From Janibacter cremeus (GTDB lineage: Bacteria > Actinomycetota > Actinomycetes > Actinomycetales > Dermatophilaceae), in the NCBI RefSeq assembly GCF_029395675.1, contig NZ_CP115184.1, positions 1,674,001 through 1,738,000 on the forward strand: DNA of 64,000 nucleotides. Direction: 5' to 3'. This document shows positions 38,134-50,328 of this stretch, in pieces. Position 1 is the stretch's first letter; every line of letters starts with the position of its first letter. The translations under genes were made by a program, and so were the position numbers. The notes under the pieces were generated by a model that saw nothing but the letters and a program-made list of their open reading frames with translations, ran no database searches and was not told the DNA's origin.

Positions 38134-39222
38134 TCAGACCAGATCGGCCCGGCCCTCCTCCTTGAGGGCCTGGACGACCAGCCTGACGTCCTGCGCGCGT
38201 TCCCGGCTCGTGACGAGCAGTGCGTCGGCGGTCTCGACGACGACGACGTCCTCGAGACCCACGACGGCAACCATCCGACCGGACTCGGTGACGACCAGCC
38301 CCCCGGAGTCGATGGCGCGGACGTTGCCGGCGTCCCCGACGACCGTCATGGACTCGTCCTCGTGCGCCAGCAGCCCGGACAGCGCCTTGAAGTCGCCGAC
38401 GTCGTCCCAGTCGAAGGTTCCGGGCACCATCACCACGAGCCCCTCGTCGGCGGCGGGCTCGGCGACCGCGTGGTCGATGGCGATCTTCTCCAGGCCCTCC
38501 CACAGCTCCTCGAGCCGCTCGGGCTCGGCAGCGATCTGCCGCAGCCCGCCGGCGAGCTGCGGGTGCCAGCGATCGAGCAGATCGAGCAGGACCGTTGCCC
38601 GGACGACGAACATGCCGGCGTTCCACCGGAACTCCCCCGTGGCCAGGTAGGAGGCAGCGCGGCGGGCATCGGGCTTCTCGACGAACTGGCGCACCCGGGA
38701 GGCGGTCGGGAATCCCGCCAGCGGCGGGCCCTGCTGGATGTAGCCGAAGCCGGTCGAGGGGCGGGTCGGCTCGATGCCGATGGTGACCATCCGCTCGCCC
38801 CGCGCGGCGACCGCGACCGCTTCCACGACCGCGTCGGCGAAGGCGGGCAGGTCGCAGATCGCGTGGTCGGCGGCGAAGGACCCGATGATCGCCTCCGGGT
38901 CGCGGCGCTCGAGCACCGCGGCCGCGAGACCGATCGCGGCCATGGAGTCACGCGGTGAGGGCTCGGCGAGGACCTGGTCCTCGGACAGCTCCGGCACCTG
39001 CTCACGCACCGCGTCGACGTGGGCCGCGCCGGTGACGACGAGCACGCGGTCACCGACCAGCCCCTGCAGGCGGTCGACGGTCTCCTGGATCAGGGTGCGT
39101 CCGGTGCCCGTGAGGTCGTGCAGGAACTTCGGCGAGCTCGCGCGCGAGACCGGCCACAGTCGGGTGCCGGCTCCCCCCGCCGGGACCACGGCCCAGAACC
39201 GCTCCAGCTCCTCGCTCGTCAT
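38134..39222 (-). CDS. manC: Mannose-1-phosphate guanylyltransferase
   Basis: 362 residues. Nucleotidyltransferase signature AVVPAGGAGTRLWPVSRASSPKFL, plus FAADHAICD, FVEKPD and WNAGMFVVRA, then FDWDDVGDF. It makes GDP-mannose from GTP and mannose-1-phosphate. TAGCGT lies 7 nt before the ATG (39235-39230), so the gene is probably leaderless. It is divergent from a mannosyltransferase-like gene that could use the product. Confidence 0.88.
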   Translation of the reverse strand: MTSEELERFWAVVPAGGAGTRLWPVSRASSPKFLHDLTGTGRTLIQETVDRLQGLVGDRVLVVTGAAHVDAVREQVPELSEDQVLAEPSPRDSMAAIGLAAAVLERRDPEAIIGSFAADHAICDLPAFADAVVEAVAVAARGERMVTIGIEPTRPSTGFGYIQQGPPLAGFPTASRVRQFVEKPDARRAASYLATGEFRWNAGMFVVRATVLLDLLDRWHPQLAGGLRQIAAEPERLEELWEGLEKIAIDHAVAEPAADEGLVVMVPGTFDWDDVGDFKALSGLLAHEDESMTVVGDAGNVRAIDSGGLVVTESGRMVAVVGLEDVVVVETADALLVTSRERAQDVRLVVQALKEEGRADLV

Positions 39223-39336
39223 GGCCCGCACGCTACCCGCAGGGGGCGGGGCGCCGCGCGAAGTCGTCACCCGCCGCTCATCCGGTGCCCACACGGGCGT
39301 CACCCCCTGATCTCCCGGGCCCGCCACGGTGGAGTC

Positions 39337-40491
39337 GTGAGAGTGGCCATCACGACCGAGTCCTTCCTGCCGAGCCTCAACGGCGTCACGACGAGCGTCT
39401 GCCGGGTGGCCGAGTCCCTCCGGGACCAAGGGCACACCGTTCGGGTCATCGCTCCCGGACCCGCACCGAGCACCTTCGCCGGGCACGTGGTCACGGCTCT
39501 GCCCGGGGTGCCCGTGCGCGGCTTCCGGGCCGGCCTCCCGACAGCCGGCGTGCGCCGGGCGCTGCGGGACTTCCGCCCCGACGTGGTGCACGTGGCCTCC
39601 CCCTTCCTCGTGGGTGCTCGCGGGCTGCACGACGCCGAGCGGCTCGCCGTGCCGAGCGTGGCGATCTACCAGACGGACATGCCGAACTACGTCCGGCAGC
39701 ACGGTCCCGGTGCCCTCGGCCGCGGCGCCTCGTCGGTGGCCTGGGAGTGGATACGCCGCCTGCACTCCCGGGCCGACCTCACCCTCGCGCCGAGTCGTCC
39801 CGCGCTCGAGGAGCTGCGGGCACACCACGTCCCCCGCGTGGACCTGTGGGGCCGGGGCGTCGACGCCCGACTATTCCGCCCCGAGTGGAGGGAGGACCCG
39901 ACGACGCTGGCCCTCAAGCGCGCGTTGGCACCGAACGGCGAGACCGTCCTGGGCTACGTCGGCCGGCTCGCCCCGGAGAAGGAGCTCCACCGGCTCGTCG
40001 AGGTGGCCACGCTGCCGGGGACACGCCTGGTCCTCGTCGGCGAGGGCCCGAGCCGCAACGAGCTCGGTGCCCGCCTCGCCGAGGCGGTCGCGCGCGCTCC
40101 CGGTCGACCGAACCTCCCACCGGCCTTCCTCGGGCCCCTGACCGGTGACGATCTCGCCCGTGCCTATGCCACCTTCGACGTCTTCGTCCACACCGGGACG
40201 AAGGAGACCTTCGGCCAGACCCTCCAGGAGAGCGCTGCGGTCGGCCTGCCGGTCGTCGCACCGGCGGCCGGCGGCCCCCTCGACCTCGTCGACCACGGCC
40301 GCAGCGGATACCTCTTCGACCCGGACGTCCGCGGTGACCTGGCCCGGTGGGTCGGCGAGCTCGTCGCGTCACCGCGCCTGCGCGAGGCGATGGGCGCGGC
40401 CGGGCCGCAGCAGGTCGCCCATCGCTCGTGGGACTCCCTGACGACCCAGCTCGTCGGTCACTACGAGCGCGCGGTCGCCACCGCCGCCTGA
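39337..40491 (+). CDS. GT4-family glycosyltransferase, probably GDP-mannose dependent
   Basis: 384 residues, GT-B fold. N-domain VAITTESFLPSLNGVTTSV and DVVHVASPFLVGARG; C-domain GYVGRLAPEKELHRLVEVA and the nucleotide-sugar motif GTKETFGQTLQESAAVGLPVVAPAAGGPLDLV (ExxxxxE). The layout matches mycobacterial MgtA/PimB-like mannosyltransferases, which act on lipid acceptors at the membrane. The start is the GTG at 39337. Divergence from manC fits a mannose-containing glycolipid. The exact acceptor is unknown. Confidence 0.83.
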   Translation: MRVAITTESFLPSLNGVTTSVCRVAESLRDQGHTVRVIAPGPAPSTFAGHVVTALPGVPVRGFRAGLPTAGVRRALRDFRPDVVHVASPFLVGARGLHDAERLAVPSVAIYQTDMPNYVRQHGPGALGRGASSVAWEWIRRLHSRADLTLAPSRPALEELRAHHVPRVDLWGRGVDARLFRPEWREDPTTLALKRALAPNGETVLGYVGRLAPEKELHRLVEVATLPGTRLVLVGEGPSRNELGARLAEAVARAPGRPNLPPAFLGPLTGDDLARAYATFDVFVHTGTKETFGQTLQESAAVGLPVVAPAAGGPLDLVDHGRSGYLFDPDVRGDLARWVGELVASPRLREAMGAAGPQQVAHRSWDSLTTQLVGHYERAVATAA

Positions 40492-40554
40492 GGACGAAGG
40501 GGGCGGCCCCGCGCATCTCGCACCGACGGCCGCGACTCTGGGAGACTCCGCCTC

Positions 40555-41046
40555 ATGGAACCCCGGTGGCTCGACGACGCGGAGATGGTGACCTGGCTGC
40601 GCCTCATCGGGCTCGCCGAGGTCCTGCCGGCACGACTGGATGCGCAGTCACGGCGGGATGCCGGGCTCACCCACTTCGAGTACCAGGTGCTCGCGATGCT
40701 CTCCGAGGCGCCCGAACGCACCCTGCGCATGTCGTGGTTGGCCCGGCGCACCAACGCGACGCTGCCGCGACTGTCCCACGTGGTCAAGCGGCTCGAGGAC
40801 CGGGGCCTCGTCGCCAGGGCGCGCAGCGCCACGGACGCCCGGGCCACGGATGCCGTGCTCACCGATGACGGGTGGACCACGATCCGGTCGGCCGCCCCGG
40901 GCCACGTGGCCTTCGTCCGGGAGCGGATCCTCGACCAGCTCACGCCGGAGCAGGTCGATCAGCTCGGCGAGATCGCCGGCTCGCTGCTGAGCAGCCTGGA
41001 CCCCGAGGGCGACATCACGATGAGGGCTGCAGACGCTCGCCCGTGA
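40555..41046 (+). CDS. MarR-family transcriptional regulator
   Basis: 163 residues. The winged helix includes LTHFEYQVLAMLSEAPERTL, MSWLARRTNATLPRLSHVVKRLEDRGLVARARSATDARATDAVLTDDG, the typical MarR DNA-binding core. Targets are unknown; no palindromic site is obvious in the 63 nt upstream, although GAGACT lies 7 nt before the ATG as a weak -10. Its last 32 nt overlap the convergent 2H-phosphoesterase gene. Confidence 0.85.
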   Translation: MEPRWLDDAEMVTWLRLIGLAEVLPARLDAQSRRDAGLTHFEYQVLAMLSEAPERTLRMSWLARRTNATLPRLSHVVKRLEDRGLVARARSATDARATDAVLTDDGWTTIRSAAPGHVAFVRERILDQLTPEQVDQLGEIAGSLLSSLDPEGDITMRAADARP

Positions 41047-41548
41047 GATCGAAGTCGACCATCGGCCGCCAGACGCCGTCCGGGCCGTGGTCGTAGAGGT
41101 GGAAGCGACTGACCTCGAAGCTCGCCTCGAACCCGGCGAAGTCGTCGAAGGCCCGGTCGAGCCCCGACTCGTCGATGTCGTGGGCGATCGTCACGTGCGG
41201 GTGGTAGGGGAACTCCAGGTCCCGTGAGACGGGGCCACGGCGCACCGCCTGCTCCAGCCGCTCGCACATCGGGATGCCCTCGGAGACCTGGACGAAGACC
41301 ACGGGGCTGACCGGTCGGAAGCTCCCGGTACCCCGCAGGTGGATCGTGAAGGGCCCGTGGTGGGCGGCGACCATCTCGAGGTGGTCGACGAACCGGTCCA
41401 TCTCCCGTGGGGCGATCTCCGTCGGCGGCATCAGCGTGATGTGCGGCGGGATCGCGTGGGCCATCGGGTCACCGACCTCCTCGCGCTCCTTCTGCAGCTG
41501 GCCGTCCCACGGCTCCGGGACCGCGATCGACACACCGTGCACCGCCAC
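41015..41548 (-). CDS. 2H phosphoesterase (2'-5' RNA ligase family)
   Basis: 177 residues. The two HxTx motifs HITLMPP and HVTIAHD define the 2H family, which hydrolyses cyclic phosphate ends of RNA or nucleotides. It starts 2 nt after the trpS stop and is probably co-transcribed with it. Its 3' end overlaps marR by 32 nt in convergent orientation. Confidence 0.82.
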   Translation of the reverse strand: MAVHGVSIAVPEPWDGQLQKEREEVGDPMAHAIPPHITLMPPTEIAPREMDRFVDHLEMVAAHHGPFTIHLRGTGSFRPVSPVVFVQVSEGIPMCERLEQAVRRGPVSRDLEFPYHPHVTIAHDIDESGLDRAFDDFAGFEASFEVSRFHLYDHGPDGVWRPMVDFDLTGERLQPSS

Positions 41549-41550
41549 GC

Positions 41551-42657
<1,107 letters not shown>

Positions 42658-43626
42658 TCACCGTGGTGAGTGGTCCGTGAAGTAGGCGATCGTGCGCACG
42701 AGTCCGTCCCTCAGTCGCGCCCTCGGCTCCCAGCCGAGCACGTCGCGGGCTCGGCTGATGTCGGGCCGACGACGCGTCGGGTCGTCCTCGGGGAGGGGTC
42801 GGTGGTGGATCTGCGAGCTGCTCCCCGTCAGCTCGAGGACGAGCTCGGCCAGCTCGAGCATCGTGAACTCGACGGGGTTGCCCAGATTCATCGGCCCGGT
42901 CACCTCATGGGGAGAGGCCATCAGGGACATCAGGCCGTCCACGAGGTCGTCGACGTAGCAGAAGGACCTGGTCTGGCTCCCGTCGCCGTAGACGGTCAAG
43001 GGCTGGTCGGCCAGGGCCTGGCAGATGAAGTTGGATACGACACGGCCGTCATCCGGCTGCATCCGTGGGCCGTATGTGTTGAAGATCCGGGCCACCTTGG
43101 TGCCGAGGCCGTGCTGGCGCCGGTAGTCGAAGAAGAGCGTCTCCGCACACCGCTTGCCCTCGTCGTAGCAGGACCGGACTCCGATCGGGTTGACATTGCC
43201 CCAGTAGTCCTCCGTCTGGGGGTGCACCTGCGGGTCGCCGTACACCTCCGAGGTCGACGACAGCAGGATCTTCGCTCCGGTGCGCTTGGCCAGACCGAGC
43301 ATGTTGATGGAGCCGTGCACGCTCGTCTTGGTCGTCTGCACCGGATCGCGCTGGTAGTAGATCGGGCTCGCCGGGCACGCGAGATGGTAGATCTCGTCGA
43401 CCTCGACGTAGAGGGGGAAGGTCACGTCGTGGCGCATCAGCTCGAAGTTGGGACGGTCGAGCAGATGGACGAGGTTGCGTCGGGTACTCGAGTAGAAGTT
43501 GTCCACGACGAGCACCTCGTGCCCCTGCTCAAGCAGGCGCTCGGTGATGTGGGAGCCGATGAAGCCGGCGCCGCCGGTGACCATTACCCGGCGCGGCTGC
43601 ACCCGCCGCTCCGACGCTGTGTCCAC
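42658..43626 (-). CDS. UDP-glucuronate decarboxylase (UDP-xylose synthase)
   Basis: 322 residues, extended short-chain dehydrogenase. NAD motif GGAGFIGSH at 18-26, [20 protein letters not shown], the catalytic YxxxK in [11 protein letters not shown], and [18 protein letters not shown], the pattern of UXS enzymes. It converts UDP-glucuronate to UDP-xylose, a sugar donor for envelope or extracellular polysaccharide. It follows the sugar transferase gene after a hairpin. Confidence 0.87.
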   Translation of the reverse strand: MDTASERRVQPRRVMVTGGAGFIGSHITERLLEQGHEVLVVDNFYSSTRRNLVHLLDRPNFELMRHDVTFPLYVEVDEIYHLACPASPIYYQRDPVQTTKTSVHGSINMLGLAKRTGAKILLSSTSEVYGDPQVHPQTEDYWGNVNPIGVRSCYDEGKRCAETLFFDYRRQHGLGTKVARIFNTYGPRMQPDDGRVVSNFICQALADQPLTVYGDGSQTRSFCYVDDLVDGLMSLMASPHEVTGPMNLGNPVEFTMLELAELVLELTGSSSQIHHRPLPEDDPTRRRPDISRARDVLGWEPRARLRDGLVRTIAYFTDHSPR

Positions 43627-43655
43627 GCGGACGACCCCTCTCGACTCGGTAGCCC

Positions 43656-43691
43656 GGCACTCCGGGTTACCTCAGGGTAACCCGGAATGCC
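43656..43691 (-). terminator. Hairpin between sugar transferase and UDP-xylose synthase genes
   Basis: A 16-bp stem with one G-U-type mismatch (GGCATTCCGGGTTACC against GGTAACCCGGAGTGCC, minus-strand reading) and a 4-nt loop. It contains the palindrome GGTTACC-TCAG-GGTAACC, so it could also be an operator for the downstream gene. No U-tract follows. Confidence 0.6.
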
Positions 43692-43728
43692 CGCGTCCGG
43701 GCACTCCTCCCCCTCCGGAGGTAGCACG

Positions 43729-45285
43729 TCAGTAGGCACCGTCCTTGCCGAACACCGCGGCAGAGGTTCGCCACAGGATGAGCATGTCGAGGGCCACGGA
43801 CCAGTTCTCCACGTAGTACAGGTCCAGTCGCACCGACTCGTCCCAGGAGAGGTTGCTGCGTCCATTGACCTGCCACAGGCCGGTGAGCCCCGGCTTGACG
43901 AGAAGTCGGCGATGCACGTCGCACTCGTACTTCGAGACCTCGTCGGGCAGCGGGGGGCGTGGACCGACGAGACTCATCTTTCCGCTCAGCACATCGAAGA
44001 GCTGAGGCAGCTCGTCGATCGAGTACCGCCGGATGAAACGTCCGACGGGAGTGATCCGCGGATCGCGCTCCATCTTGAACAGGACCCCTCGGTCCACCTC
44101 CGTCCCCGCGGCCTCCTCGACCCCGCGTCCGGGAGCAACGCCATGCTGACGAGCCTCTTCGAGAACGGCCGACGCGCGCTCCTGCAGCTGTTGTCGCTTC
44201 AGCTCCTCCAGCTCGGCCTCTGCATCGACCCGCATGGAGCGGAGCTTGGTCATCTGGAATGCCTCCCCGTCGAGCCCGACCCGCTGCTGTCGGAAGAAGA
44301 CAGGCCCCCCGTCCTGGATCTTGATGAGCGCGGCCACGATCAACATGAGGGGCGAGAGCGCGATCACCAACCCCAGCGCCACCAACCAGTCCAGTGTGGA
44401 CTTGATGATCAGGGCCGGACCCGAGAACGTCGGGGTCTCCACGTGCAGGAGGGGGAGGCCGGCCACGGGTCGGGCGACCACGCGCGACCCGGCGATCTCG
44501 GTCAGGCCGGGTGACAGGAGGAGCTCGATCCCGCTTCCCTCGAGGGCCCAGCCCAGGCGCCGCAACCCGGATGAGCCGAGACGGTGCACGGCGCTGCAGG
44601 CGACGATGTCAACACCCAGCTCGATGGCCAGTTGTGCGGCCTGGTGCTCGCTACCGACGACCGGGACGCCCCCCACCCGCTCTGCCTCCGTCGTGGAGGT
44701 GCACACCCCGACCACCCCGTACCCTGCTTCCGGCACCCTGGCGAAGGCGTCGATCAGTCCTTGTGCGTGTCCCGCTTCACCGACGACGAGGACATCGTGG
44801 TTGAACTCTCCCGCCCGGCGTTCCGCACCCAGCCATCGCCGCCACACCTGGCGGGCGACGAAGAGCGCGATCAAGCCTGCCGGCAGTGCGAGCAGGACAT
44901 ACCCACGTGCCACCTCCACCTTGAATGCATAGGCGAGCAGAGCCACGCCGGCGAAGACCCGCAGAGTGGCATTCATCAGCAGGCGGTACTCGGTCGCGCC
45001 GCGACCGAGTATCTCGACCTCGTAGGCACCGTGCAGGCACAGGGAGAGCCACCAGACCAGGGCCAGCGCCGCGCTGAACGTGGGATATCCCAGCGAGAAC
45101 TGGTCGGTGCTGGCCGCGATGTCCGAACCGGCTTCGACACCGAAACGCAGGATCAGGGCTCCGAAGACCGCCCACACGATCAGGACGAGGTCGGTCAGGG
45201 CGATCCGGGTGCGTACCTGCCGCAGAGTGGGGTGTTGATCGTCATCTGCCGCCGCTGGGGGCCCCATCGGCGCGACCGGAGCCAT
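43729..45285 (-). CDS. Polyprenyl-phosphate sugar-1-phosphate transferase (exopolysaccharide initiator)
   Basis: 518 residues. Four N-terminal membrane helices, a CoA-binding-like region (VVGEAGHAQGLIDAF), a fifth helix at about 305-325, then the catalytic bacterial sugar transferase domain: FFRQQRVGLDGEAFQMTKLRSM, RYSIDELPQLFDVLSGKMSLVGPRPPLPDEV, and KPGLTGLWQVNGRSNLSWDE. It links the first sugar to undecaprenyl phosphate. Between KLRSM and GVLFKMERDP an insert of some 45 residues, rich in Glu, Arg and Gln and likely coiled coil, is longer than usual. The ATG at 45285 is 1 nt after the stop of a small membrane-protein gene. Confidence 0.88.
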   Translation of the reverse strand: MAPVAPMGPPAAADDDQHPTLRQVRTRIALTDLVLIVWAVFGALILRFGVEAGSDIAASTDQFSLGYPTFSAALALVWWLSLCLHGAYEVEILGRGATEYRLLMNATLRVFAGVALLAYAFKVEVARGYVLLALPAGLIALFVARQVWRRWLGAERRAGEFNHDVLVVGEAGHAQGLIDAFARVPEAGYGVVGVCTSTTEAERVGGVPVVGSEHQAAQLAIELGVDIVACSAVHRLGSSGLRRLGWALEGSGIELLLSPGLTEIAGSRVVARPVAGLPLLHVETPTFSGPALIIKSTLDWLVALGLVIALSPLMLIVAALIKIQDGGPVFFRQQRVGLDGEAFQMTKLRSMRVDAEAELEELKRQQLQERASAVLEEARQHGVAPGRGVEEAAGTEVDRGVLFKMERDPRITPVGRFIRRYSIDELPQLFDVLSGKMSLVGPRPPLPDEVSKYECDVHRRLLVKPGLTGLWQVNGRSNLSWDESVRLDLYYVENWSVALDMLILWRTSAAVFGKDGAY

Positions 45286-45286
45286 G

Positions 45287-45541
45287 TCAAGGCTGCCGGA
45301 CCTCAGGAGCGGCCAGCGCGCCGGCGCCCTCGGCAAGCCGGAGGGCATCCGCCATCCGACCACGCGGAATCACGAGACCCTGGTCCCGCAGACGCCGCAG
45401 TTGCGCCAGCCGTTCCTCCGCATCGAGGACCGGCTGCCGCCTCCCTCTGCGCTCTGTCCTGACCAACGCCAGTCTCCCCCCGGCGTATGCGATCAGCGGC
45501 ACAACGATCCACCCCACAAGAATCACGTCTTCCCCGTACAC
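45287..45541 (-). CDS. Small single-span membrane protein coupled to the sugar transferase
   Basis: 84 residues from a GTG with GGGGAG 5 nt upstream; an earlier TTG in frame lacks an SD. One helix (VILVGWIVVPLIAYAGGRLAL) is followed by a basic helical region (RRQPVLDAEERLAQLRRLRDQGLV) that resembles the short SHOCT-like helical hairpins used for oligomerisation. Function unknown. The 1-nt gap to the transferase ATG implies coupled translation and a role with it. Confidence 0.6.
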   Translation of the reverse strand: MYGEDVILVGWIVVPLIAYAGGRLALVRTERRGRRQPVLDAEERLAQLRRLRDQGLVIPRGRMADALRLAEGAGALAAPEVRQP

Positions 45542-45572
45542 GAGAGCTCCCCTCCCCAGGATCAATCACTCG

Positions 45573-45601
45573 TTGACTCAGGACCTTACCAACCCTTTAC
45601 T
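45573..45601 (+). promoter_or_regulatory. Candidate promoter of icd
   Basis: TTGACT (45573-45578) and TTTACT (45596-45601) with a 17-bp spacer lie in an AT-rich patch, about 95 nt before the icd SD. The minus strand of the same patch must hold the promoter of the exopolysaccharide genes. The string ACTCAGG...TTACCAA here recurs at 53327. Confidence 0.35.
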
Positions 45602-45702
45602 GTTCTTGACTAGAGCCTGACGATATTGGCGGCCACGTCGAGGGGTGCACGGGCGCGTGGGAAGATCGGTGCGACGAACCCCACACCCACGGAGGGACAC
45701 CC

Positions 45703-47922
<2,220 letters not shown>

Positions 47923-47936
47923 GACACCCCGGGAGG

Positions 47937-47982
47937 CGAAGGGGGTCGTGCCGGCTGCTGCTGCAGCCGGCGACCCCCTTCG
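47937..47982 (+). terminator. Terminator of icd built from an inverted CGAAGGGGG pair
   Basis: CGAAGGGGGTCG (47937-47948) pairs with CGACCCCCTTCG (47971-47982); an inner 8-bp stem CCGGCTGC/GCAGCCGG has a 4-nt loop. It starts 14 nt after the stop. The outer arms are the recurring nonamer in head-to-head orientation, as seen for uptake sequences in Neisseria. Confidence 0.85.
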
Positions 47983-48028
47983 TCGTGTCCGGCCAATCCG
48001 CCGACCCGGTCCGCGACGAATCCCTGCC

Positions 48029-49549
48029 ATGAACGTCCGAGCTGCCACAGCGGCCGCGTGCGGGATCCTCGCGACCGCCCTCGGGGGCGCCGCCGCGCAC
48101 GTCGTCGCGGCACTGGTCTCGCCGTCGGCCTCCCCGGTCCTCGCCGTCGGGGGCCAGGTCATCGACCTCACCCCCACGCCGGTCAAGGAGTGGGCGGTCG
48201 CGACCTTCGGCACGGCGGACAAGCCGGTCCTCATCGGTTCGGTCGTCGTCGTCACGCTCCTGCTGGCCGCACTGGCAGGACTCCTTCGTCCCCGCTCGCG
48301 TGCCGCGGCCGTCACCGTCCTGCTCGTGCTCACCGCCCTCGCCGGCGCCGCCGGGGTGCTGCGACCGCAGACCGGGTCCTTTGCCTGGTTGCCCGCCCTC
48401 GTGGCGGCCGTCGTCGGGGTGGCCGCCCTGGAGCTGCTCGTCTCCCGCACCGGGCTCCTCGGGCAGGGCCGGTCCGCGCCGGGTGAGCCGACCCGTCGTG
48501 GCCTCCTCGCGCTCGGTGGCGCCGGCCTCGGGGCGGCCGCGCTGGGCGCCGGCGGCCAGGCACTCGTCCACCGTCGGGCACCGGCCACCATCACCCTGCC
48601 CACGGCGGTCGACCCGCTGCCACCACTGGTGAAGGGGGTCGATCTCGGCAGAGCGGGCATCACCCCCTTCGTCACGCCGAACGAGGACTTCTACCGGATC
48701 GACACCGCCCTCCTCGTGCCGAAGGTCGACCCGCGGGACTGGTCGCTCACCATCGACGGCGACGTGCCCTCCCCCCTCACGATCGACCTCGACGAGCTGC
48801 TCGCGATGCCCGCCGTCGAGCGGGACATCACGCTCAACTGCGTCTCCAACCCGGTCGGCGGCCCCTACGTCGGCAATGCCCGCTGGCTGGGTGTCCTCAC
48901 GCGCGAGCTCTTCGCCCGCGCCGGGATCGAGGAGGACCCGGGCAACCCGGACCTGCAGGTGCTGTCCACCTCGACGGACGGGATGACGATCTCCACACCC
49001 CTGAGCGCACTGCTCGACGACCGCGACGCCCTCGTCGCCGTCGGCATGAACGGCGAGCCACTGGCGGCCGAGAGGGGCTTCCCGGCCCGTCTCCTCACCC
49101 CCCGGCTGTACGGCTTCGTCGGCGCCACCAAGTGGCTGACCCGGATGACCGTGACCCGCTACGACGAGCACCCTGCGTACTGGACCGAGCGGGGCTGGGC
49201 CACGGACGGGACCGTCAGGACGCAGTCGCGCATCGACACCCCGACACCGTCGGCCGGCCTCGACCCTGGACGCGTGACGATCGGTGGGGTGGCCTGGGCC
49301 CAGGGTCGCGGGATCACGAAGGTCGAGGTGCGCGTCGACGACGGGCCGTGGCAGCGCGCCACCCTGGGCGCCGAGGCGGACATCGACTGCTGGCGGCAGT
49401 GGTTCCTGCCCTGGGAGGCCGGCGAGGGTCGGCACGAGCTCACCGTCCGCGCGACGGACGGCACCGGCGAGGTGCAGACGACCGACACCGCTGACCCCTT
49501 CCCCTCCGGCGCCACGGGGCTGCACTCGATCGCGGTGACCGTGACCTGA
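48029..49549 (+). CDS. Membrane-anchored sulfite-oxidase-like molybdopterin oxidoreductase
   Basis: 506 residues. Four or five N-terminal helices (1-140), a basic RR-containing stretch (PTRRGLLALGGAG), then the molybdopterin domain with the cofactor Cys in ITLNCVSNPVGGPYVGNARW, and a C-terminal Ig-like dimer domain (ITKVEVRVDDGPWQRATL, DCWRQWFLPWE). The active domain likely faces outside. Substrate unknown. Such genes often sit with sigK-rskA, as here, and are probable SigK targets. Confidence 0.83.
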   Translation: MNVRAATAAACGILATALGGAAAHVVAALVSPSASPVLAVGGQVIDLTPTPVKEWAVATFGTADKPVLIGSVVVVTLLLAALAGLLRPRSRAAAVTVLLVLTALAGAAGVLRPQTGSFAWLPALVAAVVGVAALELLVSRTGLLGQGRSAPGEPTRRGLLALGGAGLGAAALGAGGQALVHRRAPATITLPTAVDPLPPLVKGVDLGRAGITPFVTPNEDFYRIDTALLVPKVDPRDWSLTIDGDVPSPLTIDLDELLAMPAVERDITLNCVSNPVGGPYVGNARWLGVLTRELFARAGIEEDPGNPDLQVLSTSTDGMTISTPLSALLDDRDALVAVGMNGEPLAAERGFPARLLTPRLYGFVGATKWLTRMTVTRYDEHPAYWTERGWATDGTVRTQSRIDTPTPSAGLDPGRVTIGGVAWAQGRGITKVEVRVDDGPWQRATLGAEADIDCWRQWFLPWEAGEGRHELTVRATDGTGEVQTTDTADPFPSGATGLHSIAVTVT

Positions 49550-49616
49550 CCAATCCGACCGGCAGGTGGCCACGAACCCCAGATGCACTCTCCCCCACGC
49601 CATTCGGAGGCAGACC

Positions 49617-49676
49617 ATGAGCCACTCGACGACCGTCCGCCTCATCGACGGCCTGCTCCTGCCGGCTGCCGAGTGA
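49617..49676 (+). CDS. 19-residue ORF with a strong SD before sigK
   Basis: MSHSTTVRLIDGLLLPAAE with GGAGG exactly 6 nt upstream of the ATG. Too short to classify. It could be a leader peptide for sigK, whose start is 10 nt downstream of its stop, or the remnant of a lost gene: neighbours in other actinobacteria often include a fasciclin gene at this place. Coding is plausible but unproven. Confidence 0.3.
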   Translation: MSHSTTVRLIDGLLLPAAE

Positions 49677-49686
49677 TCGATCACGC

Positions 49687-50328
49687 ATGATGGGCTCCGT
49701 GACGCCATTCCCCGGCAAGGACGAGGGCGGAGGTGCCACCGGCGCCTCCTCCAGCGAGACGACGCTGCCCGCGGCCACGGAGTCCGACCGGCTCGCCGCG
49801 ACCCTTCGCGACGTCGCGAAGGGGGACGACGCCGCCTTCGCCCGTGTCTACGACGCCACGTCCGCGCGAGTCCACGGCCTCGTGCTGCGTGTGCTGCGCA
49901 ACCCGGCGCAGGCGGAGGAGGTCACCCAGGAGGTCTACCTCGAGGTCTGGCGCCGCGCCAGCTCCTTCGACGCGGCCAAGGGCTCGCCGTATGCATGGCT
50001 GATGACCCTGGCCCACCGTCGGGCCGTCGACCGGGTCCGCAGCAGCCAGTCGGCCACCGCGCGGGACGAGACCTGGGAGGCGCGCACCCGCGACATCCAC
50101 TACGACACGACGGCCGAGAGAGCGACCGAGAGGATGGAGGCCCATCGGGTGCGCACGGCGCTCCACGGGCTGACCGACGCCCAGCGCGAGGCGGTGAGCC
50201 TGGCCTACCTCGGGGGATACACCCACCGCGAGGTCGCCGGTCTGCTCGACCTGCCCCTCGGCACCGCCAAGACCCGCATCCGTGACGGGTTGATCCGCCT
50301 ACGAGACCAGTTGGGAGTGACCTCATGA
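49687..50328 (+). CDS. sigK: ECF sigma factor SigK
   Basis: 213 residues. Region 2 DDAAFARVYDATSARVHGLVLRVLRNPAQAEEVTQEVYLEVWR and region 4 ALHGLTDAQREAVSLAYLGGYTHREVAGLLDLPLGTAKTRIRDGLIRLR are clear. It directs polymerase to envelope-stress-type promoters once released by RskA. The downstream anti-sigma gene overlaps it as ATGA. The exact start among ATG 49687, 49690 or GTG 49699 is open. Confidence 0.9.
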   Translation: MMGSVTPFPGKDEGGGATGASSSETTLPAATESDRLAATLRDVAKGDDAAFARVYDATSARVHGLVLRVLRNPAQAEEVTQEVYLEVWRRASSFDAAKGSPYAWLMTLAHRRAVDRVRSSQSATARDETWEARTRDIHYDTTAERATERMEAHRVRTALHGLTDAQREAVSLAYLGGYTHREVAGLLDLPLGTAKTRIRDGLIRLRDQLGVTS

